Assembly: GCA_023252035.1 (NCBI GenBank)
Contig: JAHEXQ010000004.1
Span: forward strand, 1 to 33,362
Reading direction: 5' to 3'
DNA from: Actinomycetes bacterium
Lineage (GTDB): Bacteria; Actinomycetota; Geothermincolia; Geothermincolales; JAHEXQ01
Length of the DNA: 33,362 nt
Of this stretch, positions 24,418-32,776 are shown in pieces; position 1 is the stretch's first letter, and each line of letters starts with the position of its first letter. A program made the translations under genes and the position numbers. The notes beneath the pieces were generated by a model, which saw only the letters and a program-made list of their open reading frames with translations, was not told the origin of the DNA and made no database searches.

Positions 24418-25266
24418 ATGAAAGACGTTATGAAGATCAGGCTACTGGCCCCCTCGGAGACACGCCTGGCGCTCAACCTGCTGGGTGGGGATCCCGTGCT
24501 CAACCAGGGCCTCATCCACAACATCGTCAAGTCGGGCCTGAATAACCTGGGCCTGATCGGGCAGGGCTCCTACCTCGGTCTGTTCGCCGACGGCGACCTG
24601 GTCGCCCTGCTCTGCCACGACAACCAGGGCATCTGGAGATTTCACGTGAACCAGCCGGCGGAACTGCTTGAGCTGGCCGATGCGGCGCTGCGGCAGGGGA
24701 TGCGCCCCGTGCTCGTCATGGGCGAGGCCAGGCTCATGGAGGATTTGCTCACCGCTATGGCGCGCGAAATGGGATATCTGAAGCTCGTGGAGGACGAGGT
24801 TATGCTGCTCCTGGCGGGGCCGGATTTCCGGCCCCGCCAGGACCGGGAGTCGCGCTACGCGGTCTCCGACGATTTGGAGCAGGTAGCGGCGCTGGAGGAG
24901 GGGCTGCAGCGTGAGCTGCTGGGGCCGGATGGCTGGCGCAAGGCGGCGGTGCGGCGTTACGCCGCCGAGCTGATTCAGAAGCGGGATACCGTCTTCTGCG
25001 AGGCGGATGGCCGGGCGGTGTCCAAAGCGGACCTGGAGGTCCGCATCACCGGGGTGGCGAGCCTGGGCGGCGTCTTTACGCTCGCAGCCTACCGCGGACG
25101 CGGCTACGCCGCGTCCGCCTGTTCCCTGCTCTGCTCGGATATCCTGGCCTCCGGCGCCGGCGTCACCCTCAATACCGACGCGCACAACCTCCCCGCCCTC
25201 GCTCTCTACCGCTCGCTCGGGTTCCACAAGCACCGGGACTATAAGGTGGCGGTCTTCAACGCATGA
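24418..25266 (+). CDS. GNAT-family acetyltransferase with DUF4081-like N-domain
   Basis: A 282-residue two-domain protein. Residues 1 to about 135 (NLLGGDPVLNQGLIHNIV, LVALLCHDNQGIWRF) resemble the DUF4081 domain found in front of actinobacterial GNAT enzymes. The second half carries the acetyl-CoA site: GVFTLAAYRGRGYAASACS, with R-G-R-G-Y-A near residue 226, then LNTDAHNLPALALYRSLGF. It should transfer an acetyl group to an amine, and the substrate is unknown. Its TGA overlaps the first base of a palindromic repeat. It is divergent from the helicase and ends just before the PEP carboxykinase promoter. Confidence 0.85.
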   Translation: MKDVMKIRLLAPSETRLALNLLGGDPVLNQGLIHNIVKSGLNNLGLIGQGSYLGLFADGDLVALLCHDNQGIWRFHVNQPAELLELADAALRQGMRPVLVMGEARLMEDLLTAMAREMGYLKLVEDEVMLLLAGPDFRPRQDRESRYAVSDDLEQVAALEEGLQRELLGPDGWRKAAVRRYAAELIQKRDTVFCEADGRAVSKADLEVRITGVASLGGVFTLAAYRGRGYAASACSLLCSDILASGAGVTLNTDAHNLPALALYRSLGFHKHRDYKVAVFNA

Positions 25267-25300
25267 GTAGACAAACAGTGCAGGGCACTGTTTGTCTACT
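25266..25300. repeat. Palindromic repeat, family B copy 2
   Basis: Perfect 16-bp arms (25266-25281 and 25285-25300) around the loop AGG. The arm nearly equals that at 17297-17329. It starts on the last base of the GNAT stop codon and ends just before the -35 region of the next gene, so it could also end the GNAT transcript, although only a short T-poor tail follows. Confidence 0.75.
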
Positions 25301-25302
25301 TC

Positions 25303-25330
25303 TTGTTGGGGCGTGGATAATAACTATAAT
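25303..25330 (+). promoter_or_regulatory. Promoter of the PEP carboxykinase operon
   Basis: TTGTTG (25303-25308) and an exact TATAAT (25325-25330) are 16 bp apart. The start codon lies 53 nt downstream of the -10, leaving a leader of about 46 nt. Confidence 0.5.
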
Positions 25331-25383
25331 GTTTATACTGGGGCTGCCGGAAAATAGAAACGGATCATAAGAAAGGTGAGCTC

Positions 25384-26886
25384 ATGGAACTGGAAGGACG
25401 CTTTAGACCCAAGAGGATAATCGATAATCCTTCCGATGAGGAACTGCGCGCATGGGCGCTCGAACAGGGAGGCATCATAACCCAGGCCGGCAATCTCGCG
25501 GTGGTTACCGAGGTACGCAACCGCAGCGCCAAGTTCACCGAGGTCTTCCACAACAAGAAGCCCAGCCCCGAGACGGAGATACTCCTCCAGGATGTCTTCG
25601 ACTATATCAAGGGCCAGGAGATGATCCGCCTGGACCGGGTCATGTGCCTGCACGAGAACTTCCGATTCCGGGCGCGCGTGTATGTCACCAACGGCTTCGC
25701 CCGCATCCCCCTCATGTGGGGAAATACCCTCTTCATACCGGAGAATCCGGATGCGGAGCCGGATTTCGTCACCATTACCGTCCCGGAGTGGCCGGACCGC
25801 CGCGTTCTGGTATTTCCGGATGAGGGATACACCATCATCTTGGGCACGGACTACAAGGGCGAGAACAAGAAGGCCATGCTGCGCCAGCTGATGTACAGGG
25901 TGAAGAAAGGCGGCTGTCTGGGCCTCCATGCCGGCTCCAAGATAATCCGCGTGAAGGACGGAGATGGGCTTCGGGACTGCGGGTTGCTCTTCTTCGGGCT
26001 CTCGGGTACGGGCAAGACCAGCCTCACCTGCCATTCGCACTGGCTGGATTTCCCCGAGCGCGTCATCATCCGCCAGGATGACGTGGTCATCCTGCAGCCG
26101 GACGGCAGGTCCCTGGGCACCGAGGACTCCTATTACGTAAAGACGGACGCCCTGGACCTGGAGAGCCAGCCGCTGCTCTATGCCGCTTGCCTCAGCCCGC
26201 GCGCCATCCTGGAGAACGTTATGATCCACCCGGAGAGCCGGCGCATAGACTTCAACGACACCAGCCTCACCTCCAATGGCCGGGCCATGGTGAAGCGCTC
26301 GGATGTGGCCTTCACCGACAGCAGCATCGACCTGCCCCGGGTGAACTACGTCATCTTTATCACCCGGCGCAACGACGTGGTACCGCCCATTGCCAAGCTG
26401 AGCCCCGAGTGGGGCGCGGCGGCTTTCATGCTGGGCGAGTCCATTGAGACCTCAGCCGGCGATCCCACCATGGCGGGCCGGGCCATCCGGGTCGTCGGCA
26501 CCAATCCCTTCATTGTGGGCTCCGAGGCCGAGGAGGGGAACATCTTCCTGGACATACTCCGCAAGAACCCCGATATCCAGTGCTACAACCTGAACACTGG
26601 TATGTTCGGGGGCAGCGAGGGAGAGAACATCACGGTGAAGGACTCCGTGCGCATCATCGAGATGATAGCCCGGGGTACCATAAAATGGAAGCAGGACGGC
26701 TATTGGGGTTTCGATGTCGCAGAGGAGATACCCGGAATCGACATGGAGCGCTTCAAGCTGGCCAACTACTACGAGCCGGCTGAGAGCGAGGCTCTCTCGG
26801 CGGCTCTCCGCAAAGAACGGGTGGAGTGGCTGGAGCGTTTCGAGGATCTGGACCCGAAAATCATCAACGCAATCCGTGGACAGTAA
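25384..26886 (+). CDS. pckA: Phosphoenolpyruvate carboxykinase (ATP), divergent
   Basis: A 500-residue PEP carboxykinase, which interconverts oxaloacetate and PEP using ATP in gluconeogenesis or anaplerosis. The P-loop GLSGTGKTSLT is at residues 205-215. IIRQDDVVILQ holds the paired Asp of the kinase-2 site (usually GDDEH). NVMIHPESRRIDFNDTSLTSNGRA aligns with the normal ENTR substrate loop but lacks the ENTR motif. The family sequence around the Lys and Arg of the oxaloacetate site is likewise altered. It therefore belongs to a distinct clade and activity is likely but not certain. GAAAGGTGA lies 4 nt before the ATG. It heads a probable five-gene operon. Confidence 0.85.
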   Translation: MELEGRFRPKRIIDNPSDEELRAWALEQGGIITQAGNLAVVTEVRNRSAKFTEVFHNKKPSPETEILLQDVFDYIKGQEMIRLDRVMCLHENFRFRARVYVTNGFARIPLMWGNTLFIPENPDAEPDFVTITVPEWPDRRVLVFPDEGYTIILGTDYKGENKKAMLRQLMYRVKKGGCLGLHAGSKIIRVKDGDGLRDCGLLFFGLSGTGKTSLTCHSHWLDFPERVIIRQDDVVILQPDGRSLGTEDSYYVKTDALDLESQPLLYAACLSPRAILENVMIHPESRRIDFNDTSLTSNGRAMVKRSDVAFTDSSIDLPRVNYVIFITRRNDVVPPIAKLSPEWGAAAFMLGESIETSAGDPTMAGRAIRVVGTNPFIVGSEAEEGNIFLDILRKNPDIQCYNLNTGMFGGSEGENITVKDSVRIIEMIARGTIKWKQDGYWGFDVAEEIPGIDMERFKLANYYEPAESEALSAALRKERVEWLERFEDLDPKIINAIRGQ

Positions 26887-26912
26887 AGGCGCACAGCGAG
26901 GGGGTGAGCGCG

Positions 26913-27611
26913 TTGGATTGGGAGGAATATGCCGGCCGTCTCAAAGAGTTGCTCGGACTGCCCGGCGAACCGGTAGCCGTCACTTATACCAATGAAGAGA
27001 TGGAGGGAGAGCGCGAGAAAGTCCGGTTCTGCCTCGCCCTGAAAGAGGCGGACAGCGGGAATTCCTTCATCATCGAGCCGGGGAATTCGGCCTGTCCTGG
27101 CGGCACCTGGCACTGCGGACTCATGGAGCCCGCGTCGGGGCAACCGAAGAGAAGGCTGCAGTGGTTCCTTACCCGGGGCGAGAAGCTAACCCACAGCATC
27201 GTCACTTTCGAGCGTATGCAGAAGATGGGGACGCCGCCGCCCACCGGGCTGGCCGAGCGCATCCTCGTCGGGCCGATGGCCGCGGCGGCGATCCGGCCGG
27301 ACCTCGTGGTCTTCCTCTGCAATGCGACCCAGGCCTGCCGCCTGATGGCCCTGGACCAGTACTGGGACGGGGTGCACCCGCGCCTCGAGCCGGCGGGCGC
27401 CCTCTGCCACAGCGTCATCGCCTATCCGCTGATGTCCGGGCAGACCAATCTCTCCCTGGGCGATATCACCGCCCGGCGTTCGCAAGAATACCCCGACGAC
27501 GTGGTCTTCCTGACCGTGCCCTACGAGCGCATGGCCAACCTGATGGCGGCCATCCCCCAGTGCACCGCGGGGACCGCGGAGTTCGTGCGCCCTGCCGATT
27601 TCGGCGGGTAG
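26913..27611 (+). CDS. DUF169 family protein
   Basis: A 232-residue DUF169 protein. The N-terminus LDWEEYAGRLKELLGLPGEP then VAVTY is typical. It also has a single Cys in VRFCLALKEA, NSACPGGTWHCGL (the CxGG motif plus a further Cys), GPMAAAAIRPDLVVFLCN, and GALCHSVIAYPLMSG. The conserved Cys residues suggest metal or cofactor binding, but no reaction is established. The family is frequent in anaerobes. The start is TTG at 26913, 5 nt after GGTGA; a GTG at 26904 is the alternative. It follows PEP carboxykinase by 26 nt and is co-transcribed. Confidence 0.82.
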   Translation: MDWEEYAGRLKELLGLPGEPVAVTYTNEEMEGEREKVRFCLALKEADSGNSFIIEPGNSACPGGTWHCGLMEPASGQPKRRLQWFLTRGEKLTHSIVTFERMQKMGTPPPTGLAERILVGPMAAAAIRPDLVVFLCNATQACRLMALDQYWDGVHPRLEPAGALCHSVIAYPLMSGQTNLSLGDITARRSQEYPDDVVFLTVPYERMANLMAAIPQCTAGTAEFVRPADFGG

Positions 27612-27647
27612 CATTAGCGGTAGTCGAAGCCTTCAAGGGAGCAGAAT

Positions 27648-28961
27648 ATGGATGAGAGTCCGTTTTGGGAAAAGGAGCTGGAAACATTTCCCACTGAACA
27701 ACTGCGGGCCCTGCAGCTGCGGCGCCTGCGGCGCGTAACCGAGCTGTGCGAGCGGAGCCCTTACTACCGGCAGACCTTCCGGGAAGCCAACTTCGAGTCC
27801 TCGCAGTTGAAGACCCTGGATGACCTGAGGCGCATTCCCTTTCTGACCAAGGAGGATCTGCGGGCGAGCGGCCCCTTCAACTTCCTGGCCGTGCCGCAGG
27901 ACGAGATCGTGCGGGTGCACTCCACCTCCGGCACCACGGGCGTGGCCACCCCCATCTTTCATACCGGCGAAGACATCGAGGCCTGGGCCAACCTGGTCGC
28001 GCGCTGCATGTACATGGTAGGAATGCGCCGGTCGGATGTTTTCCAGAACACCATGGGTTACGGGCTCTTCACGGGAGGCCTGGGATTCCACTACGGAGCC
28101 GAGCGCGTCGGTGCCATGACCATACCCGCGGGCGCGGGGAACAGCCGGCGCCAGATAAGGCTTATGCAGGACTTCGGCACGACCTGCCTCCACATCATTC
28201 CGAGCTATGCTCTCTACCTGGGCACGGTCTTCCAGGAGATGGGCCTGAACCCGGCTGCGGATACGCAATTGCGGCTGGCTTTCATCGGCGCCGAGCCCCA
28301 CACGGAGCGTATGCGCGAGCGTATCGAGGAGCTCTATGGCATCAAGGCCTATAACTCCTACGGCCTGACCGAGATGAGCGGGCCGGGCGTCGCTTTCGAA
28401 TGTCCGGAGAAGCAAGGGATGCACCTGTGGGAGGACAGTTTCGTCGCCGAGATCGTCGACCCCGCGAGCGGGGAGCGGGTGGCCGAGGGCGAAGAGGGGG
28501 AGCTCGTGCTCACGGCCCTGCACCGGAGGGGCATGCCGCTGCTGCGCTATCGCACGCGAGACCTCACGGCCGCCATACCCGGCGCCTGTGCCTGTGGCCG
28601 CAGCCATCTCCGTATAGCGCGCATTAAGGGCCGCACGGACGATATGTTCGTCATCAAGGGAGTGAACGTTTTCCCCATGCAGGTGGAGAAGGTCTTGCTC
28701 TCCATCCTGGGTGTGGGCTCGAACTACAGGATAGTGCTGGAGACGGTGGAGATGCAGGACCGCATGAAGCTCATGGTAGAGGTGACCGGAGGCCTGTGGA
28801 AGGGAGACGTGCAGGAGCTCAGCCGCCTGCGCGACCGGCTCGTGGAAGGCCTGCGCGAAGAGATCATGATAACTCCCAGGGTCGAGCTGGTGGAGCCCGG
28901 CTCCCTGCCGCGCAGCGAGGGCAAGGCGGCGCGCGTCGAGGACCTGCGCCGTAACCACTAG
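27648..28961 (+). CDS. paaK: Phenylacetate-CoA ligase family enzyme
   Basis: A 437-residue adenylate-forming enzyme of the PaaK family, which activates an aryl or acyl acid with ATP and CoA. Family start PFWEKELETFPTEQLRALQL, the phosphate loop HSTSGTTGVATP at residues 91-102, NTMGYGLFTGGLGFHYGAE, YNSYGLTEMSGPG, YRTRDLT, and the C-terminal hinge GRTDDMFVIKGVNVFP. The last part contains LPRSEGKAARVEDL, with the likely catalytic Lys. AAGGGAGC precedes the ATG. Its substrate cannot be read from the sequence. Coupling with an ACT-domain gene is usual for the archaeal and anaerobic type. Confidence 0.93.
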   Translation: MDESPFWEKELETFPTEQLRALQLRRLRRVTELCERSPYYRQTFREANFESSQLKTLDDLRRIPFLTKEDLRASGPFNFLAVPQDEIVRVHSTSGTTGVATPIFHTGEDIEAWANLVARCMYMVGMRRSDVFQNTMGYGLFTGGLGFHYGAERVGAMTIPAGAGNSRRQIRLMQDFGTTCLHIIPSYALYLGTVFQEMGLNPAADTQLRLAFIGAEPHTERMRERIEELYGIKAYNSYGLTEMSGPGVAFECPEKQGMHLWEDSFVAEIVDPASGERVAEGEEGELVLTALHRRGMPLLRYRTRDLTAAIPGACACGRSHLRIARIKGRTDDMFVIKGVNVFPMQVEKVLLSILGVGSNYRIVLETVEMQDRMKLMVEVTGGLWKGDVQELSRLRDRLVEGLREEIMITPRVELVEPGSLPRSEGKAARVEDLRRNH

Positions 28962-29015
28962 GACCACCGTTTAAGTGAAACAGCGACGTCGTTTGAGGCG
29001 GAGGGGGGATGGCAC

Positions 29016-29444
29016 ATGGCGCACCAGATAAATGTCTTTGCCCAGAACCAGCCCGGCCGGCTGGAACACATGACCAAGATCCTGACGGAGGCCGGTGTCA
29101 ATATCCGGGCTATCACTATCTCCGGGGTGGGCGATTTCGGGGTGGTCAAGCTGCTGGCGGACAATCCCGACCTGGCCTGCCAGGCACTGGAGGCAGAGGG
29201 TTTCTCCGCCTTCAAGAAAGAGATCCTCGCCGCCGTCATGGACGACCGGCCCGGCGGCCTGCACCGCATTTTCAACATCCTGGGTGGAGCGGGGATAAAC
29301 GTAGAGGACGCCTACGGTTTTGTGGTGAAAGACCGGGAGACCGCGGTGCTGCTCATGGAGCTGTCGGCCATCGCCGAAGCCGAGCAGGTCCTTGCTGCCG
29401 AGGGCGTTGAGATACTGAGCGAACGGGAACTGTACGAACTCTAG
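29016..29444 (+). CDS. Double ACT-domain protein
   Basis: A 142-residue protein made of two ACT domains, small ligand-binding folds that usually sense amino acids. Domain one: INVFAQNQPGRLEHMTKIL then EAGVNIRAITIS. Domain two: AAVMDDRPGGLHRIFNILG then AGINVEDAYGFV. It follows the PaaK-type gene by 54 nt; this pairing is common in anaerobes and points to control of, or binding to, an aryl-acid or amino-acid route. GAGGGG is about 9 nt before the ATG. No DNA-binding segment is present. Confidence 0.9.
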   Translation: MAHQINVFAQNQPGRLEHMTKILTEAGVNIRAITISGVGDFGVVKLLADNPDLACQALEAEGFSAFKKEILAAVMDDRPGGLHRIFNILGGAGINVEDAYGFVVKDRETAVLLMELSAIAEAEQVLAAEGVEILSERELYEL

Positions 29445-29476
29445 TGGACCGGAACCTCAAGGTTAGGAGTTGCGGG

Positions 29477-29926
29477 GTGGCCAGGAAAGGGCGGCAGATC
29501 TCCGCAGGGGGCGTGCTCTACCGGATGGGTGAGGCCGGACCGGAGGTGGCTCTGATCTCCCTGAAGGCCGGCAAGGTCTGGGCCCTGCCCAAGGGCATCG
29601 TGGATGAGGGCGAGAAGCCCGAGCAGGCCGCCCTCCGCGAAGTGCGTGAGGAGACCGGCATGGAGGGCGACATAGTGGCGCCCCTCGGCTACATCAAGTA
29701 CTTTTATTACTCGCGTGACGACGACACCCGCTACTTCAAGCTCGTGCACTTCTTTCTCATGCGTTACCTGGCCGGTAGCGAAGAGGATCACGATTGGGAG
29801 GTGGAGGCCGTTGCCTGGTTTCCTCTCGAGGAGTCCATCAAGCGGGCCAGCTACAAGACGGAGCGCGGCGTCCTTCAGAAGGCCGCCGCGCTGCTCGCTC
29901 CCCTTTCGCAACCTCCGGTGTTATAG
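29477..29926 (+). CDS. Nudix hydrolase
   Basis: A 149-residue Nudix enzyme. The full Nudix box is at residues 40-62 (GIVDEG...REVREETGM), matching GX5EX7REUXEEXGU. It begins ISAGGVLYRMGEAGPEVALI and includes KVWALPKG just before the box, as in Ap4A-like and diadenosine-type members, so it may clean up dinucleoside polyphosphates or other diphosphates. The GTG at 29477 has TAGGAG 7 nt upstream. A GTG at 29444 overlaps the ACT gene stop and is less likely. It is the last gene of the operon. Confidence 0.9.
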   Translation: MARKGRQISAGGVLYRMGEAGPEVALISLKAGKVWALPKGIVDEGEKPEQAALREVREETGMEGDIVAPLGYIKYFYYSRDDDTRYFKLVHFFLMRYLAGSEEDHDWEVEAVAWFPLEESIKRASYKTERGVLQKAAALLAPLSQPPVL

Positions 29927-30012
29927 AGGCTGAGATCATGAAAGGTGTTGCATAAGATTGAAAGAAGGGTCACCCTTTCTCACGCTCTGGCGTAGGTGGT
30001 TTCCATGGCTTG

Positions 30013-30043
30013 TTGCCAGGTGAAACCCGTAGCGTGATATCAT
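30013..30043 (+). promoter_or_regulatory. Promoter of the lipoprotein pair
   Basis: TTGCCA (30013-30018) and TATCAT (30038-30043, preceded by TGA as an extended -10) are 19 bp apart. The spacing is long but the extended -10 can compensate. Confidence 0.4.
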
Positions 30044-30073
30044 CGTCTAAGATAGCAGTTCGGAGACGGTATT

Positions 30074-30925
30074 TTGCGCAAGAAGCTCATTATCATGATA
30101 GTCGCGGTCATGGTCGCCGCCCTTGCGGGCGGCATCTTCGGCGGATGCGGCAGCGGCACCGGGGAGGCGTTGCCCGAACGCTCCCTGCCCGCCGATGCTT
30201 CCCCCGAGACCGTTCTGGTGGAGGCCCTGCGCAACACCAACGACGCGAGGACCTTCCACTATGACCTGGAATGGGCGACCATCATCCTGCCCACCCGCCA
30301 GCAGACGAACAAAGCCGTCATTGACATGGAGGTCGTGGCGGACCAGGATATGCAGAACTCCAGCGCCCAGGGCACGCAGAACATCGCCAACGTGACCCTC
30401 GACTTCGTCATCGTCGGCAACACGGAATACCGCAAAGAACAGTTCAGCAACGGTTGGGTCGCGGTGCCGCAGCAGACTACACTCCTGGATTTCGGGTCGG
30501 TGCTGAAGAACGCCACCGAGTACCTTAAGAACTTCCAGTCCATCGAGCAGGTGAGCGACGAAACCATCAACGGCCGGCCCTGCATCCATCTCAAGCTGAA
30601 AGCGGACGTCATGAGCATGTTGAATCGCCCGGACCTGCGCCAGTTCCTGGCCACAGGGCCCGCGGGGGCCGACAACAACGTGACCATAGATATCGACAAG
30701 TACCGGGCTTCACTTGCGGATCTGCAACTGAGCATCGAGTACTGGGTGGACAAGGACTACCTGGTGCTGCGCAAGAGCTTGCAACTGTGGGAAGAGCGGA
30801 TGAAGCCCGGCACCTCGCCGGATGTCGGCTCCGACAGGAATATCACCCTGACTATGCTACTGTCCGCCTACAACCAGCCCTTGAACATCCAGGCGCCCGA
30901 GCCGGTCGTGGGCGCTTCTCAATAG
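30074..30925 (+). CDS. LppX/LprG-like lipoprotein
   Basis: A 283-residue exported protein. The signal sequence (KKLIIMIVAVMVAALAGGIF) ends in the lipobox FGGC. The remainder, VLVEALRNTNDARTFHYDLE to the C-terminal beta strands including IEYWVDKDYLVLRKSLQLWE, has the layout of LppX/LprG and DUF6612-type lipoproteins. These fold as a half-barrel that holds lipids and carries them across the cell envelope in actinobacteria. The start is TTG with GGAG 8 nt upstream. The next gene encodes a similar protein 16 nt downstream. Confidence 0.75.
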   Translation: MRKKLIIMIVAVMVAALAGGIFGGCGSGTGEALPERSLPADASPETVLVEALRNTNDARTFHYDLEWATIILPTRQQTNKAVIDMEVVADQDMQNSSAQGTQNIANVTLDFVIVGNTEYRKEQFSNGWVAVPQQTTLLDFGSVLKNATEYLKNFQSIEQVSDETINGRPCIHLKLKADVMSMLNRPDLRQFLATGPAGADNNVTIDIDKYRASLADLQLSIEYWVDKDYLVLRKSLQLWEERMKPGTSPDVGSDRNITLTMLLSAYNQPLNIQAPEPVVGASQ

Positions 30926-30941
30926 AGGCGGACGAGGGTGG

Positions 30942-31799
30942 ATGAATAAAGTCGGCAAGCGAATTGGGACCCTGGCCCTCCTGGCCGTACTCGTTGTCGT
31001 CTTGGTGGGGAGCGCGCTCTGGGCCACGGGTTGCGGCTCTTCCCAGGATGCTTCGGCCTTGTTGCTTGAAGCCGTGGACAGGACCTCGTCCCTTCAGAGC
31101 GTTAGAGCGGAGTTCCTGGTGCAGGGATTTAGGGGCGACAAGAATGCGCAGATGCCTCTGCTCAGCCTCCCCGGAAGTACGGCCGTGGACCTCACCACCA
31201 ACGCCCTCGAGGTGAGCAGCACCCTCCCCGTCCTGGGGACTCCCTTGGGTTTGAGACTGGTCGACGGCGACCTGTACCTGAACATCTCCGGCAGGTGGAT
31301 GTCGAACCCCGAGAGCCTGCTAGGCAGCCCGGGACTGGAGGCAGTCGGGCAGAGCCTGCCCGCTTTCGGCGAACTGTTCCAGCTCGTGCGTTACTTCAGC
31401 CAGATTAAGAAGCTCGGCTCGGAGGCGGTCGATGGTTTGGATTGCGACCATCTGGCGGTGAAGCTCGATTATAGCAAGATCATCGGCGCTGACCAGATAC
31501 CGGCCTTCCTGCAAAAGCTGGCGGGTGGGGCTCGGGCGGCCGGCGACGCCTTGCAGAAATCAAACCTGACCATCGAGGCCTGGGTGGCCAGGGGCTCCGG
31601 GTTGCTCAAAAAGGCGCTCTTCTTCTTCAACATCGACTTACCCAAACTGCCGTTGCTGGACATGTTCCTGCAGGAGGGTCCCGCCGGGTTCCAGGTCGCC
31701 GTGGAGTTGCGGGATTACAATGAACCGGTGCAGGTGGAGGTGCCCCGGGACGCCAAGCCCGCCGGCCCCGGTTCCGGCATCCCAGGCCTGAACATGTAA
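30942..31799 (+). CDS. LppX/LprG-like lipoprotein, second copy
   Basis: A 285-residue exported lipoprotein with signal VGKRIGTLALLAVLVVVLVG and lipobox ATGC. After a Ser-rich linker come LLLEAVDRTSSLQSVRAEFL, GLRLVDGDLYLNISGRWM, and EAVDGLDCDHLAVKLDYSKI, parallel to the preceding protein. The two are probably diverged duplicates acting together or as alternatives. GAGGG lies 3 nt before the ATG. A hairpin follows the stop. Confidence 0.75.
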   Translation: MNKVGKRIGTLALLAVLVVVLVGSALWATGCGSSQDASALLLEAVDRTSSLQSVRAEFLVQGFRGDKNAQMPLLSLPGSTAVDLTTNALEVSSTLPVLGTPLGLRLVDGDLYLNISGRWMSNPESLLGSPGLEAVGQSLPAFGELFQLVRYFSQIKKLGSEAVDGLDCDHLAVKLDYSKIIGADQIPAFLQKLAGGARAAGDALQKSNLTIEAWVARGSGLLKKALFFFNIDLPKLPLLDMFLQEGPAGFQVAVELRDYNEPVQVEVPRDAKPAGPGSGIPGLNM

Positions 31800-31803
31800 A
31801 GCC

Positions 31804-31832
31804 TGAGCCGCCGATTCTTCTCGCCCGGCTCA
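31804..31832 (+). terminator. Hairpin after the lipoprotein pair
   Basis: 7-bp perfect arms TGAGCCG/CGGCTCA around a 15-nt loop start 5 nt after the stop. No U-run follows, so it is a weak terminator candidate. Confidence 0.3.
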
Positions 31833-31843
31833 AGCCACGTTCA

Positions 31844-31852
31844 TGTTATTAT
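31844..31852 (+). promoter_or_regulatory. Extended -10 promoter of glyQS
   Basis: TGTTATTAT (TG, one base, then TATTAT) lies 33 nt before the glyQ start, leaving a leader of about 27 nt. That is too short for a T-box or other large leader element. Confidence 0.4.
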
Positions 31853-31885
31853 TAACCTTCAAAAAGCCCTAATCGGAGGTTTGGC

Positions 31886-32776
31886 GTGTATTTTCAGGAC
31901 GTGATCATAGCTCTGCAGACCTTCTGGACCAGCCGGGGTTGCCTGCTGGGCCAGCCTCACGACATCGAGACGGGGGCCGGTACCTTCAATCCATCCACCT
32001 TTCTGCGCGCCCTCGGCCCCGAGCCCTGGAGCGTTGCTTACGTGGAGCCGTCCCGCCGGCCCACGGACGGGCGCTACGGTGACAATCCCTACCGCATGCA
32101 CCTGCACCACCAATTCCAGGTCATCGTGAAGCCATCGCCCGATGATATCCAGGACGTCTACCTGGAAAGTATTGCTAGCCTGGGATTGAAACTGGCCGAG
32201 CACGACGTACGCTTCGTTGAGGACGACTGGGAGTCGCCCACCTTAGGGGCGTGGGGGCTGGGCTGGGAGGTCTGGCTCGACGGCATGGAGGTTACCCAGT
32301 TCACCTACTTCCAGCAGGTCGGCTCCATAGACTGCAACCCGGTCTCGGTGGAGCTCACCTACGGGATGGAGCGTCTGGCCATGTTCCTGCAGGGCATCGA
32401 GAACGTTTACGACCTGGCATGGAACGAGCGCTATTCCTACGGCGATATCCAGAAGCAGGCCGAGGTGGAGTGGAGCCGCTACAATTTCGATCTGGCCGAC
32501 ACCGCGCTGCTCTTCCGACTCTTCGATCAATATGAGGCGGAATGCCGGCGCATAATAGAGGAGCAGCTCGTGCTGCCGGCCTACGACTACGTCCTCAAGT
32601 GTTCGCACGTCTTCAACCTCCTGGACGCGCGAGGCGCTATCAGTGTTACGGAGCGCACCGGCTTCATCGCCCGCGTGCGCCAGATGGCCCGCGCCTGTGC
32701 GGCCGCCTACCTGGCGCAGCGCGAGGGGATGGGATTTCCCCTTCTGCGACGCGATGAGGAGGGAGGTGCCGCATGA
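31886..32776 (+). CDS. glyQ: Glycyl-tRNA synthetase alpha subunit
   Basis: A 296-residue catalytic subunit of the bacterial (alpha2beta2) glycyl-tRNA synthetase, which charges tRNA-Gly. It has [91 protein letters not shown] and [17 protein letters not shown], covering all class II motifs. The start is GTG behind GGAGGT. Its stop overlaps the glyS ATG (ATGA). Confidence 0.98.
   Translation: MYFQDVIIALQTFWTSRGCLLGQPHDIETGAGTFNPSTFLRALGPEPWSVAYVEPSRRPTDGRYGDNPYRMHLHHQFQVIVKPSPDDIQDVYLESIASLGLKLAEHDVRFVEDDWESPTLGAWGLGWEVWLDGMEVTQFTYFQQVGSIDCNPVSVELTYGMERLAMFLQGIENVYDLAWNERYSYGDIQKQAEVEWSRYNFDLADTALLFRLFDQYEAECRRIIEEQLVLPAYDYVLKCSHVFNLLDARGAISVTERTGFIARVRQMARACAAAYLAQREGMGFPLLRRDEEGGAA

Noticed and set aside
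27633-28967. Minus-strand frame of 444 codons across the ligase gene
   Set aside because: Entirely antisense to the PaaK-like gene with full motifs; no ribosome site or family signal.
31800-31885. T-box or glycine riboswitch before glyQ
   Set aside because: Only about 27 nt lie between the likely transcript start and the start codon.
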